This document shows, one piece after another, positions 55,573-61,941 of a stretch of 64,000 nt of DNA. Origin of the DNA: a virus; the IMG/VR virus record IMGVR_UViG_3300032334_001433, positions 1 to 64,000 of that record; one strand, written 5' to 3'. The notes below the pieces were generated by a model, which saw only the letters and a list, made by a program, of their open reading frames with translations, had not been told where the DNA came from and ran no database searches. How positions within the stretch are numbered: position 1 is the stretch's first letter; each line of letters starts with the position of its first letter. The translations under genes were made by a program, and so were the position numbers.

Positions 55573-55875
55573 ATGTCATCTGAAGAACAAAAATTCTTAC
55601 ACTCTCAACGCATTTTAAAGAAAGATGCATCTATACGTAGACAAACAAAGATCGCGAAGACATTTGGAGTAGATCGTTACATTAAAGAGCCTCATCGTTT
55701 GGCTAAGCATCATGCTCTGGATTGTGGGCATGCTGGCTGCATGATCTGTTCAAATGGTCGAAAGACTCATGGTGAACTTACTGTGCAGGAAAAACGTATG
55801 TTTCAGGATAAACTACACTTTGAACCAGTTGATTCTGTTGACGAGATTCTTGAAGAAGAGGCTTTCAAACGTTGA
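55573..55875 (+). CDS. Conserved early phage protein with Cys motif
   Basis: 100 residues. RQTKIAKTFGVDRYIKEPHR, then HHALDCGHAGCMICSNGRKT and HGELTVQEKRMFQDKLHFEP. The DCGHAGCMICSN and R-K-x-H-x-E-L-T-x-Q-E-x-R parts are strongly conserved in a family present in hundreds of phages; the three Cys with His could bind a metal. Function unknown. AAGGAG gives a strong ribosome-binding site. Confidence 0.78.
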   Translation: MSSEEQKFLHSQRILKKDASIRRQTKIAKTFGVDRYIKEPHRLAKHHALDCGHAGCMICSNGRKTHGELTVQEKRMFQDKLHFEPVDSVDEILEEEAFKR

Positions 55876-55899
55876 AAATACCAAGATGAACAAAGACGC

Positions 55900-55928
55900 T
55901 TGACACTTAACAGAAAAGATGTTATAAT
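55900..55928 (+). promoter_or_regulatory. Sigma70-type promoter giving a leaderless mRNA
   Basis: TTGACA (55900-55905), 17 bases, TATAAT (55923-55928), then six bases (AGTACT) to the ATG at 55935. The expected start point is on the ATG. Confidence 0.85.
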
Positions 55929-55934
55929 AGTACT

Positions 55935-56123
55935 ATGAATGCCAAAGAACGATTAGAAACAGTCGAGGACCTTAAGGGTCTTTTAAAGCTCTTGAACGAG
56001 GGTAAGTACTGGGACGGACGCAGTTGGATCTATCAACTTATTATTCCGCATCGGTTCGTGCCGTATATCGACGGACTAGAAAAAGCAATTAAACTACTGG
56101 ACGATACCGAAGATGAACTATAA
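55935..56123 (+). CDS. Hypothetical early protein, leaderless
   Basis: 62 residues, MNAKERLETVEDLKGLLKLL then NEGKYWDGRSWIYQLIIPHR and a helical end KAIKLLDDTEDEL. There is no ribosome-binding site because the promoter ends six bases upstream; initiation must be leaderless. The WDGRSW...IPHR block is distinctive, but I do not recognise the family. It overlaps the next gene by 11 bases. Confidence 0.62.
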   Translation: MNAKERLETVEDLKGLLKLLNEGKYWDGRSWIYQLIIPHRFVPYIDGLEKAIKLLDDTEDEL

Positions 56124-56595
56124 ACAAGACTCCGAAACTGGAGAATTCGATATTAACTACGATAACATTATTAAGAACAAAGAATGTTTATCCATAACTA
56201 GAATCTTGGCAGCTGATCTGCAGGCCAATCCATACTACACCGTCGGACAGTTTCTAAAGAATCTAAACGACGTTGATCTGGCCGAACTGAATAATATCGT
56301 GAACTGTAACTTCAAAGCCGATCTTGACGATGTCGACGATGAGGAAGAACGCGAGACTGATCCTCGAATGGCCGATATCGTACTGTTGGCTGAGATGTTG
56401 TCAAGAGGTGAGGATGTCGTATCCAAATCCGACGAAGAACTTTTGACCAAAGTAAACCAGTTCATGATCTTTATCTCCATCGAGAGCCTACGTCGAAAAG
56501 GTATGGTTGAGGCATATCATTCCAATATGACATTCGGCGATGATGGAAACGAGAGAGTGATCGTAAAGAAACTAACTGATTTAGACGAAGACTAA
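56113..56595 (+). CDS. Conserved hypothetical acidic protein
   Basis: 160 residues, MNYKQDSETGEFDINYDNII, then LQANPYYTVGQFLKNLNDVD and a long acidic region (KADLDDVDDEEERETDPRMA) before IVLLAEMLSRGEDVVSKSDE. The YTVGxFLKxL and (V)LLAEMLxxAEG-type helices match a family seen in several large phages. No known function. Confidence 0.66.
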   Translation: MNYKQDSETGEFDINYDNIIKNKECLSITRILAADLQANPYYTVGQFLKNLNDVDLAELNNIVNCNFKADLDDVDDEEERETDPRMADIVLLAEMLSRGEDVVSKSDEELLTKVNQFMIFISIESLRRKGMVEAYHSNMTFGDDGNERVIVKKLTDLDED

Positions 56596-56609
56596 TAGGA
56601 ACTAATATA

Positions 56610-56927
56610 ATGAGTAAACTTGAACAATTCTCCCGTCCGTGCGAGACATTTGATCCAACCAATAAACATCATAGAGAAATCTTTCACGCTGCCCTGCGGC
56701 ATCGTTCATGGGGCCGTTCTCCCATTCGATTCTGGTTAATCGAAGAAACTACTAGTTTGATGGATCAGTGTACTAAGAAGATGGCTCGTTATTATATGGA
56801 AAAAGAATTCGGCAAAATTGACGAAAAAACAACAGCTGACGAAATCAAAATTATCAAAGACTATAAAGAGGCATCTATTGATCCAAGTCGCTTGACAAGA
56901 ACAACATATGGTGTTATAATAGACTAA
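56610..56927 (+). CDS. Conserved hypothetical phage protein
   Basis: 105 residues. MSKLEQFSRPCETFDPTNKH then REIFHAALRHRSWGRSPIRF and a helix TSLMDQCTKKMARYYMEKEF. The F-D-x-x-(N)-x-x-H-R ... W-G-x-S-P-(I/V)-R-(F/Y) pattern is conserved in many phages. Its last dozen codons also carry the promoter of the next gene. Function unknown. Confidence 0.7.
   Translation: MSKLEQFSRPCETFDPTNKHHREIFHAALRHRSWGRSPIRFWLIEETTSLMDQCTKKMARYYMEKEFGKIDEKTTADEIKIIKDYKEASIDPSRLTRTTYGVIID
56892..56920 (+). promoter_or_regulatory. Sigma70-type promoter inside coding sequence
   Basis: TTGACA (56892-56897), 17 bases ending GGTG, TATAAT (56915-56920). It lies entirely within the last codons (LTRTTYGVIID) of the gene at 56610 and fires the gene at 56950. 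Confidence 0.82.
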
Positions 56928-56949
56928 GTAACAACAGCATAGGACTAAC

Positions 56950-58041
56950 ATGGCGCGAAATACATCTGCACTTTCCGGTAACGAACCTGACGTATCTTTG
57001 ATTGACGGTACTGATTCACAGTACAATATCAAGTTGATGCGTGTCATGAACTGGTATTCTGCAGAGAAGCTGAAGAGCGATGCTCGAAAGTATATCCGGG
57101 ATTATGTTAAGGCAAAGATGCCAACCGAACTAAAGACTTTCGACGAAGTAAAAGATGTCGAGATTGTAAATACCTATGGTTGGATTTCCCGTGTTATTAT
57201 GCTAGGTGGTTCTATTTCTGATAATCATCTTGTAAAGTTTAATAATTACATTCGTAGGATTCTAGATTCAACCGTTAAGGTAGAAGAACCTGTAGTACAA
57301 GTTGTAACTACATCCGCTCCTCGAGCATCTATTCAAGATGCAATGAAAGAAAAGATCTCTGAGTATATCGGAGAACTAGAAGGTTGCTTGGACAAGATGG
57401 TTCGAGACAAGGAAGATTTCTCATTGTATAAACATATGCAAGCAAATCATATTCCAAAGCCATATGTTGCAGATGTTAAAGAATGGTCTAAGAAGAATCT
57501 CAGAGAGTTTATTGCTGCGTATGAAGGTAAAGATGCTCAGTTGAATGAGGGATATTCCTTTTTGCAGAAACGTGAGCTAAAAGCTATCGTTAAAACACTG
57601 GCTCAATGTATTGAGGATTGTGATAAATATTCAGAATTCAAGAAAGCAAATCGCAAGCCTCGAGTGTCCAAACCGAAAGCACCGGGCATTCAAATCAAAG
57701 CTTTGAAGTTTAAACGTTCTGATACCGAACTTGGTCTGCAGTCTGTATCTGCAACAGAGATCATTGGTGCTCAACAAGCATGGTTCTACAATACAAAGAC
57801 TCGTAAGTTGATAGTATATCGTTCGGAATCAGGGTTTCAGGTTAAAGGTTCAAGTATTCAGAACTACGAACCAGAACAGTCTATTCAAAAGACTTTGCGT
57901 AAACCTGCAGAACAGATTAAGGCAATGATGGCTTGTGGTAAAGTACAACTAAGAAAATTTATGGATACGATTAATGCCAAAGATCAACCAGCAAATGGTC
58001 GTATCAATGCAGAAATGATTATCCTAAAAGCTATTAAATAG
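56950..58041 (+). CDS. Conserved phage protein of unknown function
   Basis: 363 residues. The first 110 are globular and helical (IKLMRVMNWYSAEKLKSDAR, IVNTYGWISRVIMLGGSISD), the centre includes a charged region (MKEKISEYIGELEGCLDKMV) and a basic stretch (KKANRKPRVSKPKAPGIQIK), and the end is beta-rich (WFYNTKTRKLIVYRSESGFQ). Similar proteins occur in T4-like phages near replication genes, without a known role. The basic linker suggests nucleic-acid binding. It has its own promoter. Confidence 0.7.
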   Translation: MARNTSALSGNEPDVSLIDGTDSQYNIKLMRVMNWYSAEKLKSDARKYIRDYVKAKMPTELKTFDEVKDVEIVNTYGWISRVIMLGGSISDNHLVKFNNYIRRILDSTVKVEEPVVQVVTTSAPRASIQDAMKEKISEYIGELEGCLDKMVRDKEDFSLYKHMQANHIPKPYVADVKEWSKKNLREFIAAYEGKDAQLNEGYSFLQKRELKAIVKTLAQCIEDCDKYSEFKKANRKPRVSKPKAPGIQIKALKFKRSDTELGLQSVSATEIIGAQQAWFYNTKTRKLIVYRSESGFQVKGSSIQNYEPEQSIQKTLRKPAEQIKAMMACGKVQLRKFMDTINAKDQPANGRINAEMIILKAIK

Positions 58042-58051
58042 AAAGACCTTA

Positions 58052-58954
58052 ATGTCATTATCACTATCATATTGTCAACTAATAAGAATTGTTCTTGCAC
58101 AAATGGGCGGAAGCCCAGTTCAACAAATTTTCAACGAAACTTCTGGCGGCGCTCAAAAGATTATTAAAAGCTTAGGTATACCAGGAGCAGCAGAATTTGG
58201 CGAAGCAGCAGCATTAGCAGAATTTACACAACAAATTGTTGCACAGGTAAAACTAGTTTCCAGCGAAATTAATAATGCAACTGTAATTGCACAACAATTC
58301 TTTCATAATCCCGTAGCAGAGGGACTAGGAACAATTAATACAACTATTCAAACTAGGATTGATTACCTTTCAGCAATTGAATCTAAAACAGCCGATCAAA
58401 CAGATGAACTGGCACATTTGCAGGAAGTTAAACCTAAATTAACTAGTTTCTTAACATACACAAATCAATTATCTGGACAATCAACAGGTGGCGGCGGATT
58501 TGCTGGAGGATGTACTTTAGCAGATCTAATGGGATCTGGATGTAGTAAATCTGCAGATGTTCCTGATGTAGATTTACAAACAATTGTCGATGGATTTAAT
58601 AGTGGCGCAATTATAACTGCAGCAAAAGATAAATTGATTAAAGCAGTTGCGGATGGTACAGGATATACTGGGGCAGTTGCAGCATTACAAGATTTAAACT
58701 CTGCAGTAGTAAATTTTAATAATGTTATTGAAAACAAACTAAACGAAAAGATTATTACTGCAGCAGTTGAACAATTCATTGTTGGATTGGCTTTTGATTT
58801 GCTATCAGGATGCAACAGCAAGTTAATGAATGCAATTGTTAATCCTACTGCTAAAGCGGCAATTACCCCGTTTGTAGAATACCAACAAAAAATTAGAAAT
58901 GGCGAATTGCCTGCGGGTGGTGTATCTCCTGCAAATACTACAATGAATACTTAA
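58052..58954 (+). CDS. Predicted virion structural protein
   Basis: 300 residues, Ala-, Gly- and Gln-rich: GSPVQQIFNETSGGAQKIIK, AAALAEFTQQIVAQVKLVSS, a Gly/Cys segment (GGGGFAGGCTLADLMGSGCS) and a helical end. There are no membrane or signal segments. The composition (many N, Q, A, T) matches the late genes of this phage rather than the early ones around it. I recognise similar proteins as structural components in T4-like marine phages, but its place in the virion is unknown. Confidence 0.6.
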   Translation: MSLSLSYCQLIRIVLAQMGGSPVQQIFNETSGGAQKIIKSLGIPGAAEFGEAAALAEFTQQIVAQVKLVSSEINNATVIAQQFFHNPVAEGLGTINTTIQTRIDYLSAIESKTADQTDELAHLQEVKPKLTSFLTYTNQLSGQSTGGGGFAGGCTLADLMGSGCSKSADVPDVDLQTIVDGFNSGAIITAAKDKLIKAVADGTGYTGAVAALQDLNSAVVNFNNVIENKLNEKIITAAVEQFIVGLAFDLLSGCNSKLMNAIVNPTAKAAITPFVEYQQKIRNGELPAGGVSPANTTMNT

Positions 58955-58969
58955 TAAAAAGGATATATT

Positions 58970-59857
58970 ATGATTGTTGTTGATTATAGCCAAACGGCTA
59001 TCTCAAATTTTATGGCTGAAATTGGAGGACGTAAAGATATTGAAGTACAGACTCCGCTTCTTCGACATATGATTTTAAATTCGATACGAGGATATAAACA
59101 AAGGTTTGGAAAAGAATATGGTCAAATTGTTATTGCGTGTGACAATCGAACATACTGGCGTCGTCAAGTATTCCAATACTACAAAGCTGGTCGCAAAAAA
59201 GCTCGAGAAGATTCTGGTCTAGATTGGAAGGCAATCTTTGAATCACTTGATCTTATTCGTAATGAAATCAATGCATTCTTTCCATATAAGGTTGTTAATG
59301 TCGAAGGTGCAGAAGCAGATGACGTTATTGCTATTTTGGCAGAGTGGTCTCAGACTAATGATTTGCGCGAAGGTTCTGTCTTTGACGATGATCCAAAGCC
59401 ATTCCTAATTATCTCAGGCGATCACGATTTCATTCAACTACAAAAGTATAAGAATGTGAAACAGTATTCGCCAATTCAAAAGAAATTTGTTAAACCGGAT
59501 AACTCGCCAGAACAGTATTTGTTTGAGCATACTATTAAAGGCGATAAAGGTGACGGCATTCCAAATGTTCTTTCTGCGGATGATTCTATTGTTGCCGGTG
59601 AACGACAAAAGCCGGTTTCATCTAAGAAATTAGAAGCTTGGTACAAAGACCAAAGCACGTTGCCAAATGATGCAGAATTTAAAACTAGATTTGAACGAAA
59701 TAAAACACTTGTTGATTTTGCATATATTCCTGAAGATCTTAAAAACGCCGTTATAAATAACTACGTAGAGCAGCCCGTAAAAAACAAAAGTATGCTTTTG
59801 AATTTTTTCGTTGAACATAAAATGAAAAACATGCTAGAATTGATTGAGGAATTTTAA
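58970..59857 (+). CDS. rnh: T4 RNase H-like 5'-3' exonuclease
   Basis: 295 residues of the FEN/PIN-like 5' nuclease family. Metal-binding acids are visible in VVDYSQ, VIACDNRTYWRR, the EGAEADDVIAIL triad and ISGDHDFIQLQ, and the helix-hairpin part is IKGDKGDGIPNVLSADDS. The arch motif YKAGRKKAREDSGLDW matches T4 RNase H. It removes RNA primers from Okazaki fragments, working with the primase and ligase encoded in this window. AAGGATAT precedes the start. Confidence 0.88.
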   Translation: MIVVDYSQTAISNFMAEIGGRKDIEVQTPLLRHMILNSIRGYKQRFGKEYGQIVIACDNRTYWRRQVFQYYKAGRKKAREDSGLDWKAIFESLDLIRNEINAFFPYKVVNVEGAEADDVIAILAEWSQTNDLREGSVFDDDPKPFLIISGDHDFIQLQKYKNVKQYSPIQKKFVKPDNSPEQYLFEHTIKGDKGDGIPNVLSADDSIVAGERQKPVSSKKLEAWYKDQSTLPNDAEFKTRFERNKTLVDFAYIPEDLKNAVINNYVEQPVKNKSMLLNFFVEHKMKNMLELIEEF

Positions 59858-60345
59858 TGAAAACAACAATACCACAAATCTTTGCCGAAGTTGAGAAAGC
59901 TCAAACTAAACAGGCAAAAGTAAATGTTTTGCGCGCATATAGTCATCCTGTACTTATAGGTATGTTGCAGATTAATTTCAACCCAGATGTTAAACTGCAC
60001 TTACCCGAAGGACATCCTCCGCATAAAAGAGATCAAACTATACCCGAAGGATATTCTGAAACTAATTTGTTTGCAGAATTTCGTCGTATGTATATTTGGC
60101 TCGATCCAAATATTAACCTTACAAAAATGAAGAAAGAACAACTCTTTATTCAAATGCTTGAAGGTATTCATTGGACCGAAGGAGATGATTTGTGTCTTGC
60201 AAAAGATAAAAAATTGCAAACAAAATACCCCTCACTAAAAGAAGACATTGTTCGAGAAGCTTTCCCTGATGCATTGCCCCCTCCTAAACCAAAGGAGAAA
60301 AAGGAACCAGTAGCAAAAAAAGAGAAAGTCTCTTTGAAAGATTGA
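59857..60345 (+). CDS. Conserved phage protein (DUF6433-like)
   Basis: 162 residues: IPQIFAEVEKAQTKQAKVNV, LIGMLQINFNPDVKLHLPEG, then PHKRDQTIPEGYSETNLFAE and FIQMLEGIHWTEGDDLCLAK, with a basic, Pro-rich tail (PPPKPKEKKEPVAKKEK). The family is common in T4-like phages directly downstream of the RNase H gene, as here, and has no assigned function. The tail suggests DNA contact or flexible tethering. It overlaps the upstream stop by one base. Confidence 0.75.
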   Translation: MKTTIPQIFAEVEKAQTKQAKVNVLRAYSHPVLIGMLQINFNPDVKLHLPEGHPPHKRDQTIPEGYSETNLFAEFRRMYIWLDPNINLTKMKKEQLFIQMLEGIHWTEGDDLCLAKDKKLQTKYPSLKEDIVREAFPDALPPPKPKEKKEPVAKKEKVSLKD

Positions 60346-60485
60346 CTCGGTTCTTCAAACGAGACATATCTGAACCTGAACCGGTCGTCAGTAAATGGTT
60401 AGATCAAGGAGAAATGCCAAATGATCCAAATCATGATCCTAGACTAATGAGACATCATAAGTACAGAGCATTTGATAAGTATTGA
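60342..60485 (+). CDS. Hypothetical small basic protein
   Basis: 47 residues from a TTG that overlaps the upstream stop (TTGA): LTRFFKRDISEPEPVVSKWL, then DQGEMPNDPNHDPRLMRHHK and YRAFDKY. An internal ATG at 60414 would leave 23 residues. The even, family-like His/Arg/Pro spacing of the last part suggests real coding, but the start codon is uncertain. Confidence 0.45.
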   Translation: MTRFFKRDISEPEPVVSKWLDQGEMPNDPNHDPRLMRHHKYRAFDKY

Positions 60486-60494
60486 AAATAATGC

Positions 60495-60523
60495 TTGACA
60501 ATTGCTCTAAAAGATGTTATAAT
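60495..60523 (+). promoter_or_regulatory. Sigma70-type promoter
   Basis: TTGACA (60495-60500), 17 bases, TATAAT (60518-60523). The following ATG, six bases on, opens only a five-codon frame; its GGAG serves as ribosome-binding site for the ATG at 60544. Confidence 0.85.
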
Positions 60524-60543
60524 TATATTATGGAGATCTTATT

Positions 60544-60933
60544 ATGACTATGCACCTTATTGGACCTTGGCTTTCTACAAACGGAAAGAAAAAAGGTAAA
60601 GTTAAATTTAAAAGCGCCGAAGAGGCTAAACGTGCGCGGCAACTTGATAAAGAATGGGTTGCTATGAAAAAGAAGTGGGGCGTTGAAGCAGAAGAGAAAA
60701 AACGTAAGCAGGCAATGTCTGCAGAAGTTTTGAAATATTCTCTTGACATTCCTGCAGGGCGTAGTACTGCCCACATCAAAAGTCTTAATCAAGACAACGG
60801 AGTTGCTGTTCTAGCACCCGCAAAAAAATATACAGGAACTAAAGTATTGGGTATTGGTACGATGCATAAATCTAACGCAGTACCTATCTTTAGTGATGAC
60901 GAAGCAAAAGAAATTTCATCTATGAGGCGATAA
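60544..60933 (+). CDS. Conserved phage protein of unknown function
   Basis: 129 residues: a short hydrophobic start (MTMHLIGPWLSTNGKKKGKV), a long basic helix (SAEEAKRARQLDKEWVAMKK), and a conserved end ALAP-like (GVAVLAPAKKYTGTKVLGIG, then MHKSNAVPIFSDDEAKEISS). The terminal HKSNxVPIFSxxEAxxIxxMRR motif recurs in many marine and T4-like phages. Function unknown; the basic helix could bind nucleic acid. Confidence 0.75.
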   Translation: MTMHLIGPWLSTNGKKKGKVKFKSAEEAKRARQLDKEWVAMKKKWGVEAEEKKRKQAMSAEVLKYSLDIPAGRSTAHIKSLNQDNGVAVLAPAKKYTGTKVLGIGTMHKSNAVPIFSDDEAKEISSMRR

Positions 60934-61277
60934 TGAGTATAACAACACGCAATTGGGGATATTATAATGTATTATATACCTACGGAAAAGAAGTTAAACT
61001 TAAAGAATTAACTATAGATCCCGGTAAATGTTTAAGTATGCAAAAACACAAAGATAGAGCAGAACATTGGTTTGTTGCTGAAGGTACTGCAACAGTCTAT
61101 ACTTTGGATGTTAGCACAGATGTTGAGCTATATGGAGTATTTGATAAATTTCAAAGCCTACATATACGCAAAGAAGAGTGGCACCAACTTTGCAACGAAA
61201 CTGATGCACCATTGAAAATTATTGAAATCCAGTATGGATATAATTGTATTGAAGATGATATTATAAGGAAAAATTAA
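60933..61277 (+). CDS. Cupin, phosphomannose-isomerase type II-like
   Basis: 114 residues forming one cupin. RNWGYYNVLYTYGKEVKLKE, then PGKCLSMQKHKDRAEHWFVA with the metal site Q37, H39, E44 (and H45), and the second cupin motif IRKEEWHQLCNETDAPLKII with a His. It matches the C-terminal isomerase domain of ManA/AlgA-type enzymes, without the nucleotidyltransferase half. It may convert fructose-6-P and mannose-6-P or just bind a sugar phosphate. Its role in the phage is not clear. Confidence 0.78.
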   Translation: MSITTRNWGYYNVLYTYGKEVKLKELTIDPGKCLSMQKHKDRAEHWFVAEGTATVYTLDVSTDVELYGVFDKFQSLHIRKEEWHQLCNETDAPLKIIEIQYGYNCIEDDIIRKN

Positions 61278-61279
61278 TT

Positions 61280-61555
61280 ATGGCAGGTATTCCATCAAAC
61301 CCAAAAGATCGTAAAGAAATCTTTGATTGTATGAAAGAAATTTCAAATAGTATGACTCGCATGGAAGGCGAACGCGAATTCATCCGTGAAGCAATTAAAG
61401 AAATTTGTGATAAACAAGAACTTAGTAAAAAGACATTTCGTCGTATGGCTAAAGTATATCACAAACAAAATTTTAGCAAAGAAATTGAAGAACACGAAGA
61501 ATTTGAAACAATGTACGAAACTATTACAAATTCTACAACAATGGCAAGTGCATGA
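61280..61555 (+). CDS. dsbA: DsbA-like late-transcription DNA-binding protein
   Basis: 91 residues. The part EFIREAIKEICDKQELSKKT, then FRRMAKVYHKQNFSKEIEEH and EFETMYETI aligns with T4 DsbA (I-R-x-R-A-K-x-E-L-G-x-x-x-x-x-F-x-R-L-x-x-x-Y-H-K-x-N ... E-x-x-E-E-x-x-x-L-Y-(D/E)-T). T4 DsbA is a small double-stranded-DNA-binding protein that helps late promoter use. The presence of TATAAATA late promoters in this window supports the assignment. The length is equal to the T4 protein. Confidence 0.8.
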   Translation: MAGIPSNPKDRKEIFDCMKEISNSMTRMEGEREFIREAIKEICDKQELSKKTFRRMAKVYHKQNFSKEIEEHEEFETMYETITNSTTMASA

Positions 61556-61740
61556 TTCGATATATACTAGAAGCAACCTGGCGTGACAAAATTGGTCGCA
61601 ATAAAAAGCAATCAATCGTTGGCGTATATGCCAGTGTTAAAGATATTGAAAAAGCCAAAGAAAAAGTAATTAACGCCCCGCATCGTTATAAGAGTGTTAC
61701 CTTTAACGTAAATGTGGAAGAACATCCATTTTTTGCCTAA
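61552..61740 (+). CDS. Hypothetical small basic protein
   Basis: 62 residues, MIRYILEATWRDKIGRNKKQ then SIVGVYASVKDIEKAKEKVI and HRYKSVTFNVNVEEHPFFA: a beta-alpha-beta pattern with a basic first half. It starts inside the dsbA stop (ATGA). The family is unknown to me; similar strand/helix peptides occur in several phages. Confidence 0.6.
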   Translation: MIRYILEATWRDKIGRNKKQSIVGVYASVKDIEKAKEKVINAPHRYKSVTFNVNVEEHPFFA

Positions 61741-61759
61741 ATTTTAAGCAACCCTATGC

Positions 61760-61788
61760 TTGACACGAGTACTATTTTCTGTTATAAT
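61760..61788 (+). promoter_or_regulatory. Sigma70-type promoter giving a leaderless mRNA
   Basis: TTGACA (61760-61765), 17 bases, TATAAT (61783-61788), then AGAGAC and the ATG at 61795. The expected start is at the ATG, so the first gene of the ligase operon should be leaderless. Confidence 0.85.
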
Positions 61789-61794
61789 AGAGAC

Positions 61795-61941
61795 ATGAAA
61801 CAAGTAAAAAAACTTCCTGTTAGAAATTTTGTTGCGAAAGATCTTCGTACACCAAAATATCGTCTGAAAGTTGTTGAACTTAAAACTCGTTACAAACGTA
61901 AGGCAAAAACTCAAAATGACTACAATCTCCAATATCTTTGA
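61795..61941 (+). CDS. ArfA-like small basic protein candidate
   Basis: 48 residues, MKQVKKLPVRNFVAKDLRTP then KYRLKVVELKTRYKRKAKTQ and NDYNLQYL. The start at 61795 is set by the promoter; an ATG at 61756 would lie inside the promoter. The core D-L-x-x-P-x-(F/Y)-R-x-(R/K)-V-x-x-x-K-x-x-Y-x-R-K follows the ribosome-rescue factor ArfA ([20 protein letters not shown], then YMRK), with the GKGS turn shortened. Short phage relatives with this core are widespread. If real, it could rescue ribosomes stalled on broken mRNA. It overlaps the ligase start by 26 bases. Confidence 0.5.
   Translation: MKQVKKLPVRNFVAKDLRTPKYRLKVVELKTRYKRKAKTQNDYNLQYL

Noticed and set aside
59752-59759. TATAAATA inside the exonuclease gene as a late promoter
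   Set aside because: It is coding (V-I-N-N) and about 100 bases before the next gene. Chance is more likely, though weak internal activity cannot be excluded.
61756-61794. Start of the ArfA-like gene at 61756
   Set aside because: The upstream ATG lies inside the -35/-10 promoter, so it cannot be on the transcript from that promoter.
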